From contig OX336340.1 in assembly GCA_946902875.1 (NCBI GenBank), positions 6,841,739 through 6,905,738 on the forward strand: a DNA stretch of 64,000 bases. The letters are read 5' to 3'. The notes below the pieces were generated by a model. That model searched no databases. It worked only from the letters and a program-made list of their open reading frames with translations, and was not told where the DNA came from. This DNA is from Nematopogon swammerdamellus (lineage: Eukaryota > Arthropoda > Insecta > Lepidoptera > Adelidae). The translations under genes and the position numbers were made by a program. This document shows, piece by piece, positions 55,586-64,000 of this stretch; position 1 is the first letter of the stretch, and each line of letters starts with the position of its first letter.

Positions 55586-55982
55586 TTTTTTTTTTTTTTT
55601 TTTTTATGGAAACTGACACGGTTGGCTACATCACTTACAACGTCCGTGATGTCAGCCCATAACACCGGGTGAACTAGGTGCCATGTCAGTGCTTCCCCCT
55701 TTGATCGTGCCGGCTACACTGAACTGGTCGGAAAACACAAACTATTTACATAGCCGTTTTTGACCGACGTTTCATTCAGTGCGGTGGTACCAACCCGGGC
55801 GGGTTAAACCCTACCACCAAGTAAGATTAGGAGGGAAGGGACCTACAGTTTTACGAGGAATCCGAACCTCGGTCAGCCTCCAACGGTCAGCGGTCACCCA
55901 TCCAAGTACTGACCGCACCCAGCGTTGCTTAACATTCAATAGCGACAGTTGACTGTCTGCACCACTGAGCTATCGAGGCTGA
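55586..55982 (-). mobile_element. SINE-A, best-preserved tRNA/5S composite
   Basis: Read from 55982 leftward: stem half cagcctc (pairs with gaggctg at the other side), A box tagctcagtgg (complement at 55962-55972), a linker with a cagtcaactgtc inverted repeat, a 5S-like segment at 55891-55932 (ttaagcaacgctgggtgcgg, then tcagtacttggatgggtgac), the closing stem, the B box ggttcggattcc (complement 55857-55868), the shared body, the tail domain and 20 T residues (poly(A)). The long poly(A) and good boxes suggest a young copy. Confidence 0.85.
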
Positions 55983-56605
55983 CTAATAGTGATAGATCTT
56001 GATGATTTACATAATATATGTATGTATAACGCTCGTCAATAAATATGTAAATATTTATTTATTTATTTATTAGTTTTTTCGACAATAATTACGGCAAAAA
56101 AAAAGAAGGATTGTTCATATTTTAGTTACAATCAGCAATGGTTTGACTGAGAGTCAAACCATTGATGTAATTTTTATTTAGGCGTTTACTTATTTTCGAA
56201 AACACAATTATTTTGGTAGGTATATCATCATTGGTGTATCATCAATGAAGGGCATGCCGACCAAATAGGTTGGTAAAATTTATGCAAAACGTGTTACGAT
56301 TCCATTTCTGGGTATTTAGTCCAATGGCCAGTTATGGACTCATTTTTAGGGTTAGCGTCTTTTGTTGTTGAATTTCAAGTGGATATTTCGTGTCGCCATG
56401 TTTTAGAATTTAGAATGTATAAAAGGAAATTTACCTCAGGCGGATTTCGTTATCTCTGTTACCACTAAATTATTTTCTATTATTTATGTCATTAGTTAAA
56501 TATTACCTATGTACTTAAAATATAATCTAATCTAACCAGCAATGGTCAGGCATTAGGTATATTATTAAGAAAATTTAAATTTTATACAGCCATCGCTGTT
56601 TTAAA
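55983..56605. other. No gene; contains the R1-type terminal hairpin
   Basis: 56136-56148 and 56152-56164 form a 13-bp perfect stem with a 3-nt loop (caatggtttgact). With flanking 'ttcgaaaacacaattattt' this matches 5745-5845 inverted. No coding region. Confidence 0.6.
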
Positions 56606-56609
56606 ATAT

Positions 56610-57110
56610 GTATTTATTTTTTTAAATATACTTTATGGTTTTATATAAATTATATAACAAATGGCGGACTTATTGCCTAAGGCAGCCCCTGCCGGTCCAC
56701 CAGTGTATTTAAAAATGTTTGTGGATATTTACAGAAAAACACTTTAAAACTAATGATAACATTTTCATAAATTAATGATAAAACAACTATGGCATGCTCG
56801 GACGCCTAAAATAACACTATAATCCGATATACGGACATGAACATAGATGAAAATAAACTACATATTAATACAATATGGAGACATACTTATGTAAGAATAT
56901 TCTAATATAATATAAATACTCCATAGGTAAAATACTTAAACTACATAAACATATTCATGCAATTATCCCTTTAAGAGGTATTAGTGTTCTTATAAATATG
57001 TTTTGAAAGCGGCGAGTGAAGGAGAGCCTCTAATTCCGGGTGGGAGCTGATTCCACCGGCGGCGCACTGACATGATTGTAAAGCTTAGATATAGAAAGAG
57101 ATAGATTCGG
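56610..57110 (-). mobile_element. LINE 3' end: RT C-terminus plus 3' UTR
   Basis: On the minus strand the frame RRRWNQLPPGIRGSPSLAAF then KTYL-stop (about 57070 to 56995) is the typical end of a CR1/Jockey-superfamily reverse transcriptase. It is followed by about 370 bp of non-coding 3' region ending in 'ggcaataagtccgccatttg' and an A-rich tail near 56620. Upstream coding sequence to about 57200 is degenerate. Confidence 0.65.
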
Positions 57111-57929
57111 AATAGCTGGAAGAGCTATAAAATCTAAGTAATTTCTGGAATAGGCTGTGTTTTTCGTCTGGCTCTTGCATGCGTCATCTAGGCGAATTCT
57201 AGACACGTTTCAAAATTAGTTCAAACGCCGATTTGAGGAAAATAGGTTTGAAAATTATTCAAACCGAATTTCATGCGAGTGAAGTTGAGGACTCTTAAAT
57301 AATAATATACCTACATTCAGCAATGGTGAGCAACCACCTTGGGAGTGCTAATTAGTAATAGCAATAAGTACTCTAGAATTTTTTTTAACTATTTCTCGTG
57401 TACAGATTTCTTCAGAACTTTCCTCAGTGTGGCTTCGCAAGAACAGCGAATATTTAAATTATACTTTTTAGAAATTGAAGGAAAACTCTACTGCATATTT
57501 TATAGCTGTAGGTTGTGAACTTGCGAACGCTTTGAAGAGTGCCGAAGTGTTCAGTTATTCTTTGCAGCTCTCAAGGAAGTTTGCCTTTGTAACATTTTTC
57601 AAGTAGCCCTTGTGCACCTTCTAAGTCACGTTTAGAAACCGTTTAGACGAAAGTTGGCAAGTTTTCCGACAAAATGTGGTCTTTCCACCGAGAGACCGGT
57701 ACGTTCGTGAGGCGAGTGGCGCCAGCGCCTAGGTCTAACTTGTTTAGAGGAGAACGACAACTTTATTTCCATTTTGTTCTTTGCAACGCAGACATACTAT
57801 GGAATAGAGAGAACAGCGGAAAAATATCTATACATATAATTAAATCGTAATGGCAGAACAATATTTGCATTCACTATATTCGGAAAAAACCAACCAGGGT
57901 GACTTCAAATGAGAAACTGAACAGTTTTT
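57111..57929. other. No gene recognised
   Basis: No supported feature beyond degenerate LINE sequence at the left edge. Confidence 0.4.
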
Positions 57930-58329
57930 TTAATTTCGGTTTCGCCCATAGTTCCTTACTTTCTTCGAGAAGGTTTATCGTCTTCTTCAAGAATACAACT
58001 CGGCCTTTGGCGTCGCCCTTAGTTCTTTACTTTCTTCGAGAAGGTTTAATGTCTTCCAGAATGTTCGAACTTCGGCCTCGCCGTTAGTTACTTACTTTAT
58101 TTGAGAAGTTTTATCGTTTACCTGAATGCAGCTCGGCCTTCGGTCTCGCCCATAGTTAGTTAGAATATCGTTTACGTGGCCAGCAGTTCCGCTTTTGGCC
58201 TTACCTTTAGTTACTTACTTTACTTGAGAAGTTTTTTCGTTTACCTGGATGCTGCTCGGCCTTCGGTCTTGCCCTTACTTACTTTCTTTTTTTGAAATTC
58301 ACGCGAGCGAAGCCGCGGGCAACAGCTAG
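57930..58329 (+). mobile_element. Helitron-like H2 3' end with degenerate 68-bp minisatellite
   Basis: About five diverged units (cttactttcttcgagaagg; ctcggcctttggcgtcgcc; cagctcggccttcggtctcg) precede the 3' terminus 'cacgcgagcgaagccgcggg', then caacagCTAG|T at 58329. Confidence 0.7.
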
Positions 58330-59129
58330 TTTCGAAATAAGAATGTATTTTCCATGATCGCTGCTGACGAATTACGCACCAATCTTTCTTTGCTAGAAAC
58401 ATCTAAAAAAAAATTGATGTTTTTTCTAACTAGCCCGCGACTTCCACATAGTATATTCAAAATAATCTTACCCAGTAACATACACATACTTATGTGAAAC
58501 ACAATTATGTGTCCGTCTATATTTAGGCACTGTACACAAGGGACCAATAAAAAAGGGCTTCAAAAAGATATAAAATCGATTGACAGGAATATATGCCCTC
58601 TCTGGTGTGTCGTAGTTGCTTCATTCGCTACACACAAGGCATCTAAACTTCATCGCTGAACGCCGCTGAGAGACGTATAAAAATACAATCTAACAGCAAT
58701 ACGAGGCATACGTCAATATACAATTTGAGAAGAATTCCCTTTGCGATTTTGCACATTCAGATATTTTATGGGAACCTGTTCTTTACGACGAAGGCACTAC
58801 GGCGTCAGATCCAACGTTCATCCAAGATATATGTCTTTGTCGGTTGAGCGCGAACATTTTCGAACTGAGGGAATGATTCGCAAAGCTTTTTCCACCTTAC
58901 ACACATTGTGCTAGAGTCCATTTCGAATGTGAACTTAGTTGTGAGTTATGGTAGTATTTTTGGACGGTGCCCGGTTGTCTCAATGGTGTGCAGTATTGTG
59001 GCCGAACCATCATTTCGCATGGACATTCGGCATTCTCTAGACTCTGTGAAATTGTTAGTGATAAAACACCTAAAAATGAGAACAGTATTTTCTCTATTCT
59101 AATTTCTATGATCAAAGATATCTAACTCA
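58330..59129. other. No gene recognised
   Basis: Overlapping frames on both strands at 58897-59115 have no recognised domain. Confidence 0.4.
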
Positions 59130-59642
59130 AAAAGGCTAAGGTCGTCACTTCGGCCAGAACCTACAGCAGTGTTCCAAAGAAATGTAATCGTATTTTGTGC
59201 CATCTTTATTTTTTTATTGGTTCCGAACTGGGTGGCTGTGCCCGAGGTCGAAGCCCCAGGCGTAGCCAATTTCACCCCCGAGGAGGTGCCGGTCCGGCTT
59301 GGAGGCGGACTAATGTCGCTGGGAAAGGCTATTAACTCGCGATTTGAAGATCCATGGATTGTAAAAGTAGGGAAAGGTATTCCCCGGATACCCGTTCCAT
59401 ACCTTTGCATTGCGAGACAAGAAAGATTTAGGGAACCGTGCAGTTCTAAGAACTCTTCTGTCGACTACAAAGGGGTGTTCCGCGTGAGTATGGCGAATTT
59501 GGCGAAAGCGAACAGGAGGAGGAGGGATGAGGGAAGCAAGTTCATCAGAGCAGCGGCCATAGTAGTATCGATGAAACATGCTCAATGACCCAAAGATATG
59601 TCTTACCATGTTTTGGGACATGTTCTTTGTTTTCCTATGCAC
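59130..59642 (-). mobile_element. Jockey-clade LINE C-terminal fragment
   Basis: The minus-strand translation contains LASLIPPPPVRFRQIRHTHA, then HPFVVDRRVLRTARFPKSFL, then AKVWNGYPGNTFPYFYN and FKSRVNSL. This is the Jockey C-terminal tail (SLVPPPP..RFxRSFLPRTxxxWNxLP...FKxRVxxxL). Open for about 105 codons. The plus-strand frame 59169-59588 is its shadow. Confidence 0.8.
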
Positions 59643-59834
59643 CTTTCTCCAGACGTATCATGGCGTATGTAGAGTTTTGAGTTTAGACGAGTTTAGCGAC
59701 CTTAGAGTTTTGAATCTACATAGTTCCCTTTAATTAAGCACCAAGCATATGTCCACCAATGTACACCGTAACCATTGCACGCTGGAGAATAGTTGTTAAT
59801 ACATATTTGTCGACTGTACGACTTTCTAACGACG

Positions 59835-59925
59835 CTTTCTAGGTGTCTAACGACGCCCTTGGACATTCGGTCGTATGTGGGGGGTGCGAATGTCATACCG
59901 GCTTGACAGGAGCCTATTGACGTCC
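59835..59925 (-). mobile_element. Jockey LINE 3' tail, inverted
   Basis: Complement of the tail: acgacgcccttggacattcg and 'cgaatgtcataccggcttg'. Confidence 0.6.
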
Positions 59926-59937
59926 CTCTTGATAGTT

Positions 59938-60300
59938 AATACTAAGCCTACGCCATCTGTCTGTCTGTCTGTCTGTCTGTCCGTCCGTCTGTTCGAGGGC
60001 TGTACCTCATAAACCGTAATAGGTAGCCCGTTGAAATTTTCACAGAATATGTGTTGTTATGGCCGATATAATAACAAATAATAAAAAACTAGAAAAGGTA
60101 AAAAATTCACGGGGGTTCCCATAGAAGAAACTAAAAAGTATATGCGCGCCACGCCATCTACCGAAAAGACTATGAAGCATTTTAACTAATCATGAATTTA
60201 AACTAATTTCAGAAGCATTTCATAAACACGCCATAGATGGCGTGAGTGGCGATACGGAACCCTCGGTGCGCGAATTCGACTCGAACTTCGCCGGTTTTTT
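59938..60300 (-). mobile_element. R1 family repeat
   Basis: 'tactaagcctacgccatctg' with a CTGT/CCGT run (59960-59990), 'gttgaaattttcacagaat', 'gcgcgccacgccatctaccg', 'gatacggaaccctcggtgc' and the terminal 'gactcgaacttcgccggttt'. Confidence 0.7.
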
Positions 60301-60346
60301 AAACCATGTCAAATACAGGCACTCAACCCCAAGGACATAACTCGGT

Positions 60347-60598
60347 TCATAGTGGAAATCGGAATCGGACTTGAAGAAGATTTCCTAGTTCGCAGTGATA
60401 ACGGGGCTCAGGGGCCATAACTCTCACAATTGAAATCATAATCATGGTTCTGCCAGAGCCAAGCTCAGCGAATGTTTGCGCGGTTGAAATTAGGTTTGTG
60501 TCCCCAGACGACAGCAAGGCGAGGAGACCCACACAGAGCGCCAACACACAGAATACAAGAATATTTTGTTTGTGATATAGGCCAAATATTAACATCAT
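60347..60598 (-). CDS. Small ORF with signal-peptide-like N-terminus (83 aa), unproven
   Basis: The minus-strand frame begins MMLIFGLYHKQN and continues ILVFCVLALCVGLLALLSSG, a strong hydrophobic segment (about residues 13-32) consistent with a signal peptide or anchor. The rest (DTNLISTAQTFAELGSGRTM...) has no recognised domain. A TATA-like tatataat lies about 70 nt upstream on the same strand (60669-60676). The interval 60301-60828 is not a recognised repeat. It may be a lineage-specific secreted peptide, a first exon, or chance. Confidence 0.25.
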   Translation of the reverse strand: MMLIFGLYHKQNILVFCVLALCVGLLALLSSGDTNLISTAQTFAELGSGRTMIMISIVRVMAPEPRYHCELGNLLQVRFRFPL

Positions 60599-60828
60599 TC
60601 TGTATTATAATATCACGCGTAAATTTGACATTTTCACTCGCATTTTCATAGTCAGTCAGTTCTTCGCGATTATATACCTTACAAAAGATCTTTAATTCTT
60701 TGAGCAGAGGGTGAACAGTATTAGAAGAATATTCATCTTGGCGGAAGTTAGAGCATATACTTTTGTGAGAGATGCTTTATAAATTTCAAATAAAACAGAA
60801 AAGATAAAAGGTTTTTTTTTATTGAAGG

Positions 60829-60960
60829 CGCCATTCCACAAATATGGTTTCTAACGACGTCCATTGACATTCGGTCGTATGCGGGGGTTGCGAATGTCAT
60901 GCCTGCCTGAGAGGTGCCAATTCACGACCCTCTCGAAGGACCCGAGACTGTACTTGGGGG
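60829..60960 (-). mobile_element. Jockey LINE 3' tail, inverted
   Basis: Poly(T) run, 'tttctaacgacgtccattg', 'cattcggtcgtatgcggggg' and 'gaatgtcatgcctgcctgag', continuing to 'cccgagactgtacttggggg'. Confidence 0.65.
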
Positions 60961-61161
60961 GAAATATATGGGCAGGGAGAGCGTTTCAGTGTTTACCGAT
61001 TCTGTAGAGGAAAGATCTGCAGAATCGGTTGGTACGCAACCGAGGTAAGTCCAGCGTGTAGGGATGTAATCCCTGCTCAGTGCGCGTGGTACGGAGGTGG
61101 AAAGTACGGCTCCTCCGAGCTCTCCCCATGGAAGAAGAGATAGAACACTATGTATTTATAA

Positions 61162-61278
61162 TTTTTTTTATGGAACTTAGCACGGCTGGCTAAATCACCT
61201 AATCACACCCATGTATACCGTAATACACCTGCCGAAACTACGAGTAGATGCCATGTCAGCGATTCCTTTGATCATGTA
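61162..61278 (-). mobile_element. SINE-A tail fragment, strongly diverged
   Basis: T-run, 'atggaacttagcacggctgg', later 'agatgccatgtcagcgattc' and 'ctttgatcatgta'. Only the tail domain is recognisable. Confidence 0.5.
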
Positions 61279-61489
61279 TAGTTTTACTATATTATATGGA
61301 CCTACTCGTATAACAGTATTTTGATATATCTTATAGTTACCCTAGATCGTAGATCGAATAGCCTTATTCAATCTATTATCATAGGTATTGCTGCAATGGT
61401 TACGTAGTAATCTTTATAAAAAAACTTTTCTTTAATAAAAACAAAATATTTCTTGTATAGGGAACACTTAATTTTTTACTTTTTTTTAT

Positions 61490-61635
61490 TATTATTCTGT
61501 GAAAATTTCAACCGGCTACCTATTACGGTTCAAAAGATACAGCCCTCTAAAGGTCAGACGAACGGATGGACGGACGGACAGACGGCGTAGGCTTAGTAAT
61601 TGGGTTCTGTACGGTACGAAACCCAAAAAAACTAT
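61490..61635 (+). mobile_element. R1 family tail fragment
   Basis: 'gtgaaaatttcaaccggcta', a GACGGACGGACAG run, 'ggcgtaggcttagtaattgg' and 'acgaaacccaaaaaaac'. Confidence 0.6.
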
Positions 61636-61959
61636 GTGTTCTGACAAGTTGGGTGACCAACGACATGTGTGTACGTACATTAGCTCACTTCAAAATCCGA
61701 ATAAATCTTACCTCTAGTATTGCAGATCGAATTCGCAATTTTTCTGATCCCTCATAAATCGGTACACCTGTCGCAGCCCTGAGGCGTACGCCGCGCACGT
61801 AGAACAGAATGCGGTTTAATCTTGGGGTCGAGTTGTGCAGGCGATCTGTCTCCGCCAGGGTCGAGCAGCCGAGGCCCCGCGGCCGCCTCTTGCGGACTCA
61901 GGAGCGCAGGGCAAGGGGCCATCCATCTGTCTGCAGGCGCCATCAGTGGCGTATCTTAT
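61636..61959. other. No gene recognised; GC-rich patch at 61845-61930
   Basis: The GC-rich patch gives overlapping Ala/Gly/Pro-rich open frames on both strands (61752-62112) with no recognised domain. Confidence 0.35.
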
Positions 61960-61984
61960 TTTCTATTTTATAAGACTTTGTTTT

Positions 61985-62112
61985 GTTTACCTTGTCTTGT
62001 TGCACCTACCCTGGTTCTATATGTAAATAAGGGTAGGCTGGTGGAAAATGCCATAGGCATTAAGTGCTACCTTCTGTACAACAATATGTGCAATAAACGT
62101 TTTTTGATTTGA
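61985..62112 (+). mobile_element. LINE 3' UTR tail
   Basis: 'gccataggcattaagtgcta' and 'aacaatatgtgcaataaacg' resemble the non-coding LINE tail at 56610-56720 (ggcaataagtccgcc). The coding part is absent. Confidence 0.45.
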
Positions 62113-62684
62113 TTAATTGATCTTATTAGAGGGAGAGAGCCTAATAAAGAAATAGTCAAATGTGATGAGGGAAAAGGGGACGAATGTAGATTAGGGGGAG
62201 AATAATAAATAATGTCCCGGGTGGTAAATTAGAGGAGTGAAAAAATTTGCCCTACCACCAGTAGCTTTTATTATTATTATTTTATTAATTCTAAAATATT
62301 TGACCGAAAGATGACCCCTCGAGATGTGTTGTTGTACTCCTTACGATTTCTCGATTGAACGAATAAGTATGTGTAATTCCGATGGTTGAAGTGACAGGCG
62401 AAGGGATGGGAGACGGCCAGAGAAATTAATCTTTACCCCATCCGCAGAAAAGTCTTACTACTTCTATGCCCCGGGACGTATAATCTTAAAATTCATCTTC
62501 ACACATCCCCAACTAGACACTAACTGAAATAGAAATAGGTAGTTGAGCGGGTGAGAGCAGGACACAACTAATACGGCGAGCAGAAGGATTCGCAAAGATA
62601 AACAGGAAATGGCATACGCATCCGCAGTGCGCGCGTACGGCCTGCTACGACGATTAGTGCGCGGAGTGTATTACAAAAAAAAAA
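62113..62684. other. No gene recognised
   Basis: Purine-rich stretch at 62125-62200; no supported coding region. Confidence 0.4.
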
Positions 62685-62735
62685 AACAGTCGAATTGAGA
62701 ACCTCCTCCTTTTTTTGAAGTCGGTTAAAAATACG
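62685..62735 (+). mobile_element. R4 repeat fragment
   Basis: 'cagtcgaattgagaacctcc' followed by 'gaagtcggttaaaaatacg', both borders of R4 fused without interior. Confidence 0.6.
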
Positions 62736-63091
62736 TTTATTCGGATATTTTGGCAATCTTGATAACAATGATCTATCGTCAAGTTGATCTATAGAAAAAA
62801 ACAGGTCATACGAGTGGTTTCTGCCTGGTTTGAACGTGGGCGAAGCAGTGTTGCTAACTTAGCTACTTCATAGCTAGATCTACCTATTTTTGGGTGTCAG
62901 CTACAATTTAATGAAACTTGTAGCTAATTTTTTTAGCTACTTTTCCTAGCTACTAAGTGGATGATAAAAAAATATATACAGGGTGTCCAGTTGGAAAGTT
63001 CATATTTTAAACGTTTTTTTAAATTGTTATTATTAAAAGTAAAGTATTAAAGTATTTATTTACATCAAAATATTCATAAATTCAGCGATTT

Positions 63092-63860
63092 TCACTTTTT
63101 GAATATGATTCCGTCCAAATGTTTTCCGTCCATTCGTACGCACTCTTCTAATCGTGCGCGCAAACTCACGAACACTATGATGCAGAGTTGCGGAGAAATG
63201 TTATTGATTTCGCGGCCGATATTTTCTTTCAAGGCTCTTAATGTCCGTGGATTGTTGGAGTAGACGTTTGATTTTAAGTAACCCCACAGAAAAAAATCAA
63301 TTTTTTTTTTATGTAATCCGGTATGCGTGGCTGAGTTGGAGGGGCCGAAGCGCATGCTCCGACCAGACAATATCACCTCAGAGAAGGTAGGTGCCATACC
63401 GGAGACTTCCCTGGATTGCTGGCTATACTGGACCAGAGGAGAACACAACCGAGGCTGCTATGGGGCCATCTTACATCCAGTACGGTGGTACAAACCCAGT
63501 CGGCTACAATTTGAGCCTACCACCTAGTAAGGGGCAAGGGAAGGGACCTACAGTTTTACACCGGTTCCGAACGGTGAAGCAGCAGGTGTAGGTATGCACA
63601 TGGAGTGAGATCGGGTGACCTGGGAGGCCAGGGTATGTTTCCGAACCTCGATATCACTTTTTGGGGAAAAAGCTCTCGCACCGTGTCCAGGGACCCCCTA
63701 GCAGTATGGGCAGTGGCCCCATCCTGCTGAAACTATGTGTTATTGTCAAAGTCTGAATCCATCTCCACAATAGGAGCAAAAAATGTATCGATCATGTTTC
63801 TGTACCGTTCGGAATGACTGTCAGTACTTGACCATTTTGATTTTCAAAGAAAAACGGACC
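63092..63860 (-). pseudogene. Transposase with DDE_3-like catalytic domain, disrupted
   Basis: Read from about 63860 leftward: 'SERYRNMIDTFFAPIVEMD', an in-frame TAG at 63733-63735, then FQQDGATAHTARGSL (second catalytic Asp, 63700-63732) and 'FGNIPWPPRSPDLTPC'. The SINE follows, then DFFLWGYLKSNVYSNNPRTL (third catalytic Asp at 63296-63298) and 'LEECVRMDGKHLDGIIFKK' ending at a stop at 63092. The spacing between the two Asp residues, SINE removed, is 41 residues. A 19-bp duplication (tccgtttttctttgaaaat on the minus strand) occurs near 63840-63895. Catalytic function is lost. Confidence 0.85.
63301..63597 (-). mobile_element. SINE-B, 5'-truncated, inserted in the transposase gene
   Basis: Poly(T) at 63301-63310, 'atgtaatccggtatgcgtgg', 'ctatactggaccagaggag', 'ctaccacctagtaaggggc', 'acagttttacaccggttcc', ending 'agcaggtgtaggtatg'. 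It matches 27713-28022 without the tRNA-like head. It lies between the Cys codon and the third catalytic Asp of the transposase. Confidence 0.8.
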
Positions 63861-64000
63861 AGTTACGATAATTACGAATTTTCAAAGAAAAACGGACTGC
63901 GGTAGAGACAGTAGGCGCGGGGCCTGGAATGGGTTGGTTGGCGGCCGAACTCGGTTCACGGAACTTCTTTATTCACTTTTTTTAACAGATTAACACTTTG

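Larger units (their letters stand above)
62979..64000 (-). mobile_element. Tc1/mariner-superfamily transposon, 3' part, continuing past the window
   Basis: One terminus is at 62979 (cagggtgtccagttggaaag), directly next to TA, matching the TA target used by this superfamily. The minus strand carries the transposase C-terminus. A SINE-B copy (63301-63597) and a stop codon break it. The other end lies beyond the window. Confidence 0.75.

Noticed and set aside
59169..59588. 139-codon plus-strand frame with a hydrophobic start (VIVFCAIFIFLLVPNW)
   Set aside because: Antisense shadow of a Jockey LINE C-terminal coding fragment that is clearly recognisable on the minus strand.

Overview
The window looks like repeat-dense, gene-poor chromosomal DNA of an insect, most likely a lepidopteran (moth or butterfly). 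The basis is the very high density of interspersed families that I recognise as typical of that order: Helitron-like elements ending in a GCCGCGGGC...CTAG border, the 'gggttccgta' family, Jockey and RTE LINE remnants and tRNA-headed SINEs. There is also a short interstitial run of the insect telomere motif TTAGG. The DNA is AT-rich with short GC-rich patches. No bacterial gene organisation is present, and I recognise no host protein-coding exon with confidence. Species cannot be determined by eye.

Layout. Positions 1-9.5 kb hold LINE tails (Jockey, RTE), Helitron-like elements, a mariner-type MITE (4761-5455) broken by a second insertion, and a pair of hairpin-associated 41-bp blocks. Positions 10.1-12.9 kb are a Helitron-like complex whose core is a 68-bp minisatellite in two opposing blocks. 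Positions 12.9-17.6 kb are comparatively free of repeats, with a weak promoter-like patch near 16.65 kb. Positions 17.6-33 kb are a mosaic of Helitron-like elements, MITEs, a 773-bp foldback with 324-bp near-identical arms (26833-27605), and several SINE copies.

Positions 33.04-41.02 kb are one large 66-bp satellite array (about 110 copies), with a SINE inserted at 40077-40530. Positions 41-49 kb again hold mixed repeats, a 65-bp perfect palindrome and a CCAAT/TATA promoter-like module. Positions 49067-50020 are a second satellite (44-bp monomer, 88-bp higher-order unit). Positions 50-64 kb hold SINEs, LINE tails and two small ORFs of unknown status. At the window end is a Tc1/mariner-superfamily transposon (from 62979) whose transposase is broken by a stop codon and by a SINE.

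The most noteworthy element is a SINE family (SINE-A here). Its internal promoter region appears to be a tRNA-like A box and B box enclosing a segment that closely resembles the 3' half of 5S rRNA. A second SINE family (SINE-B) has a different tRNA-like head but a related body and tail. One SINE-A copy ends exactly where the large satellite array begins. None of the LINE, transposase or Helitron copies seen is intact, so everything here looks non-autonomous or dead. Three small ORFs with a signal-peptide-like or membrane segment (9389-9544, 43642-43872 minus, 60347-60598 minus) are the only candidates for expressed host peptides, and all are weak.
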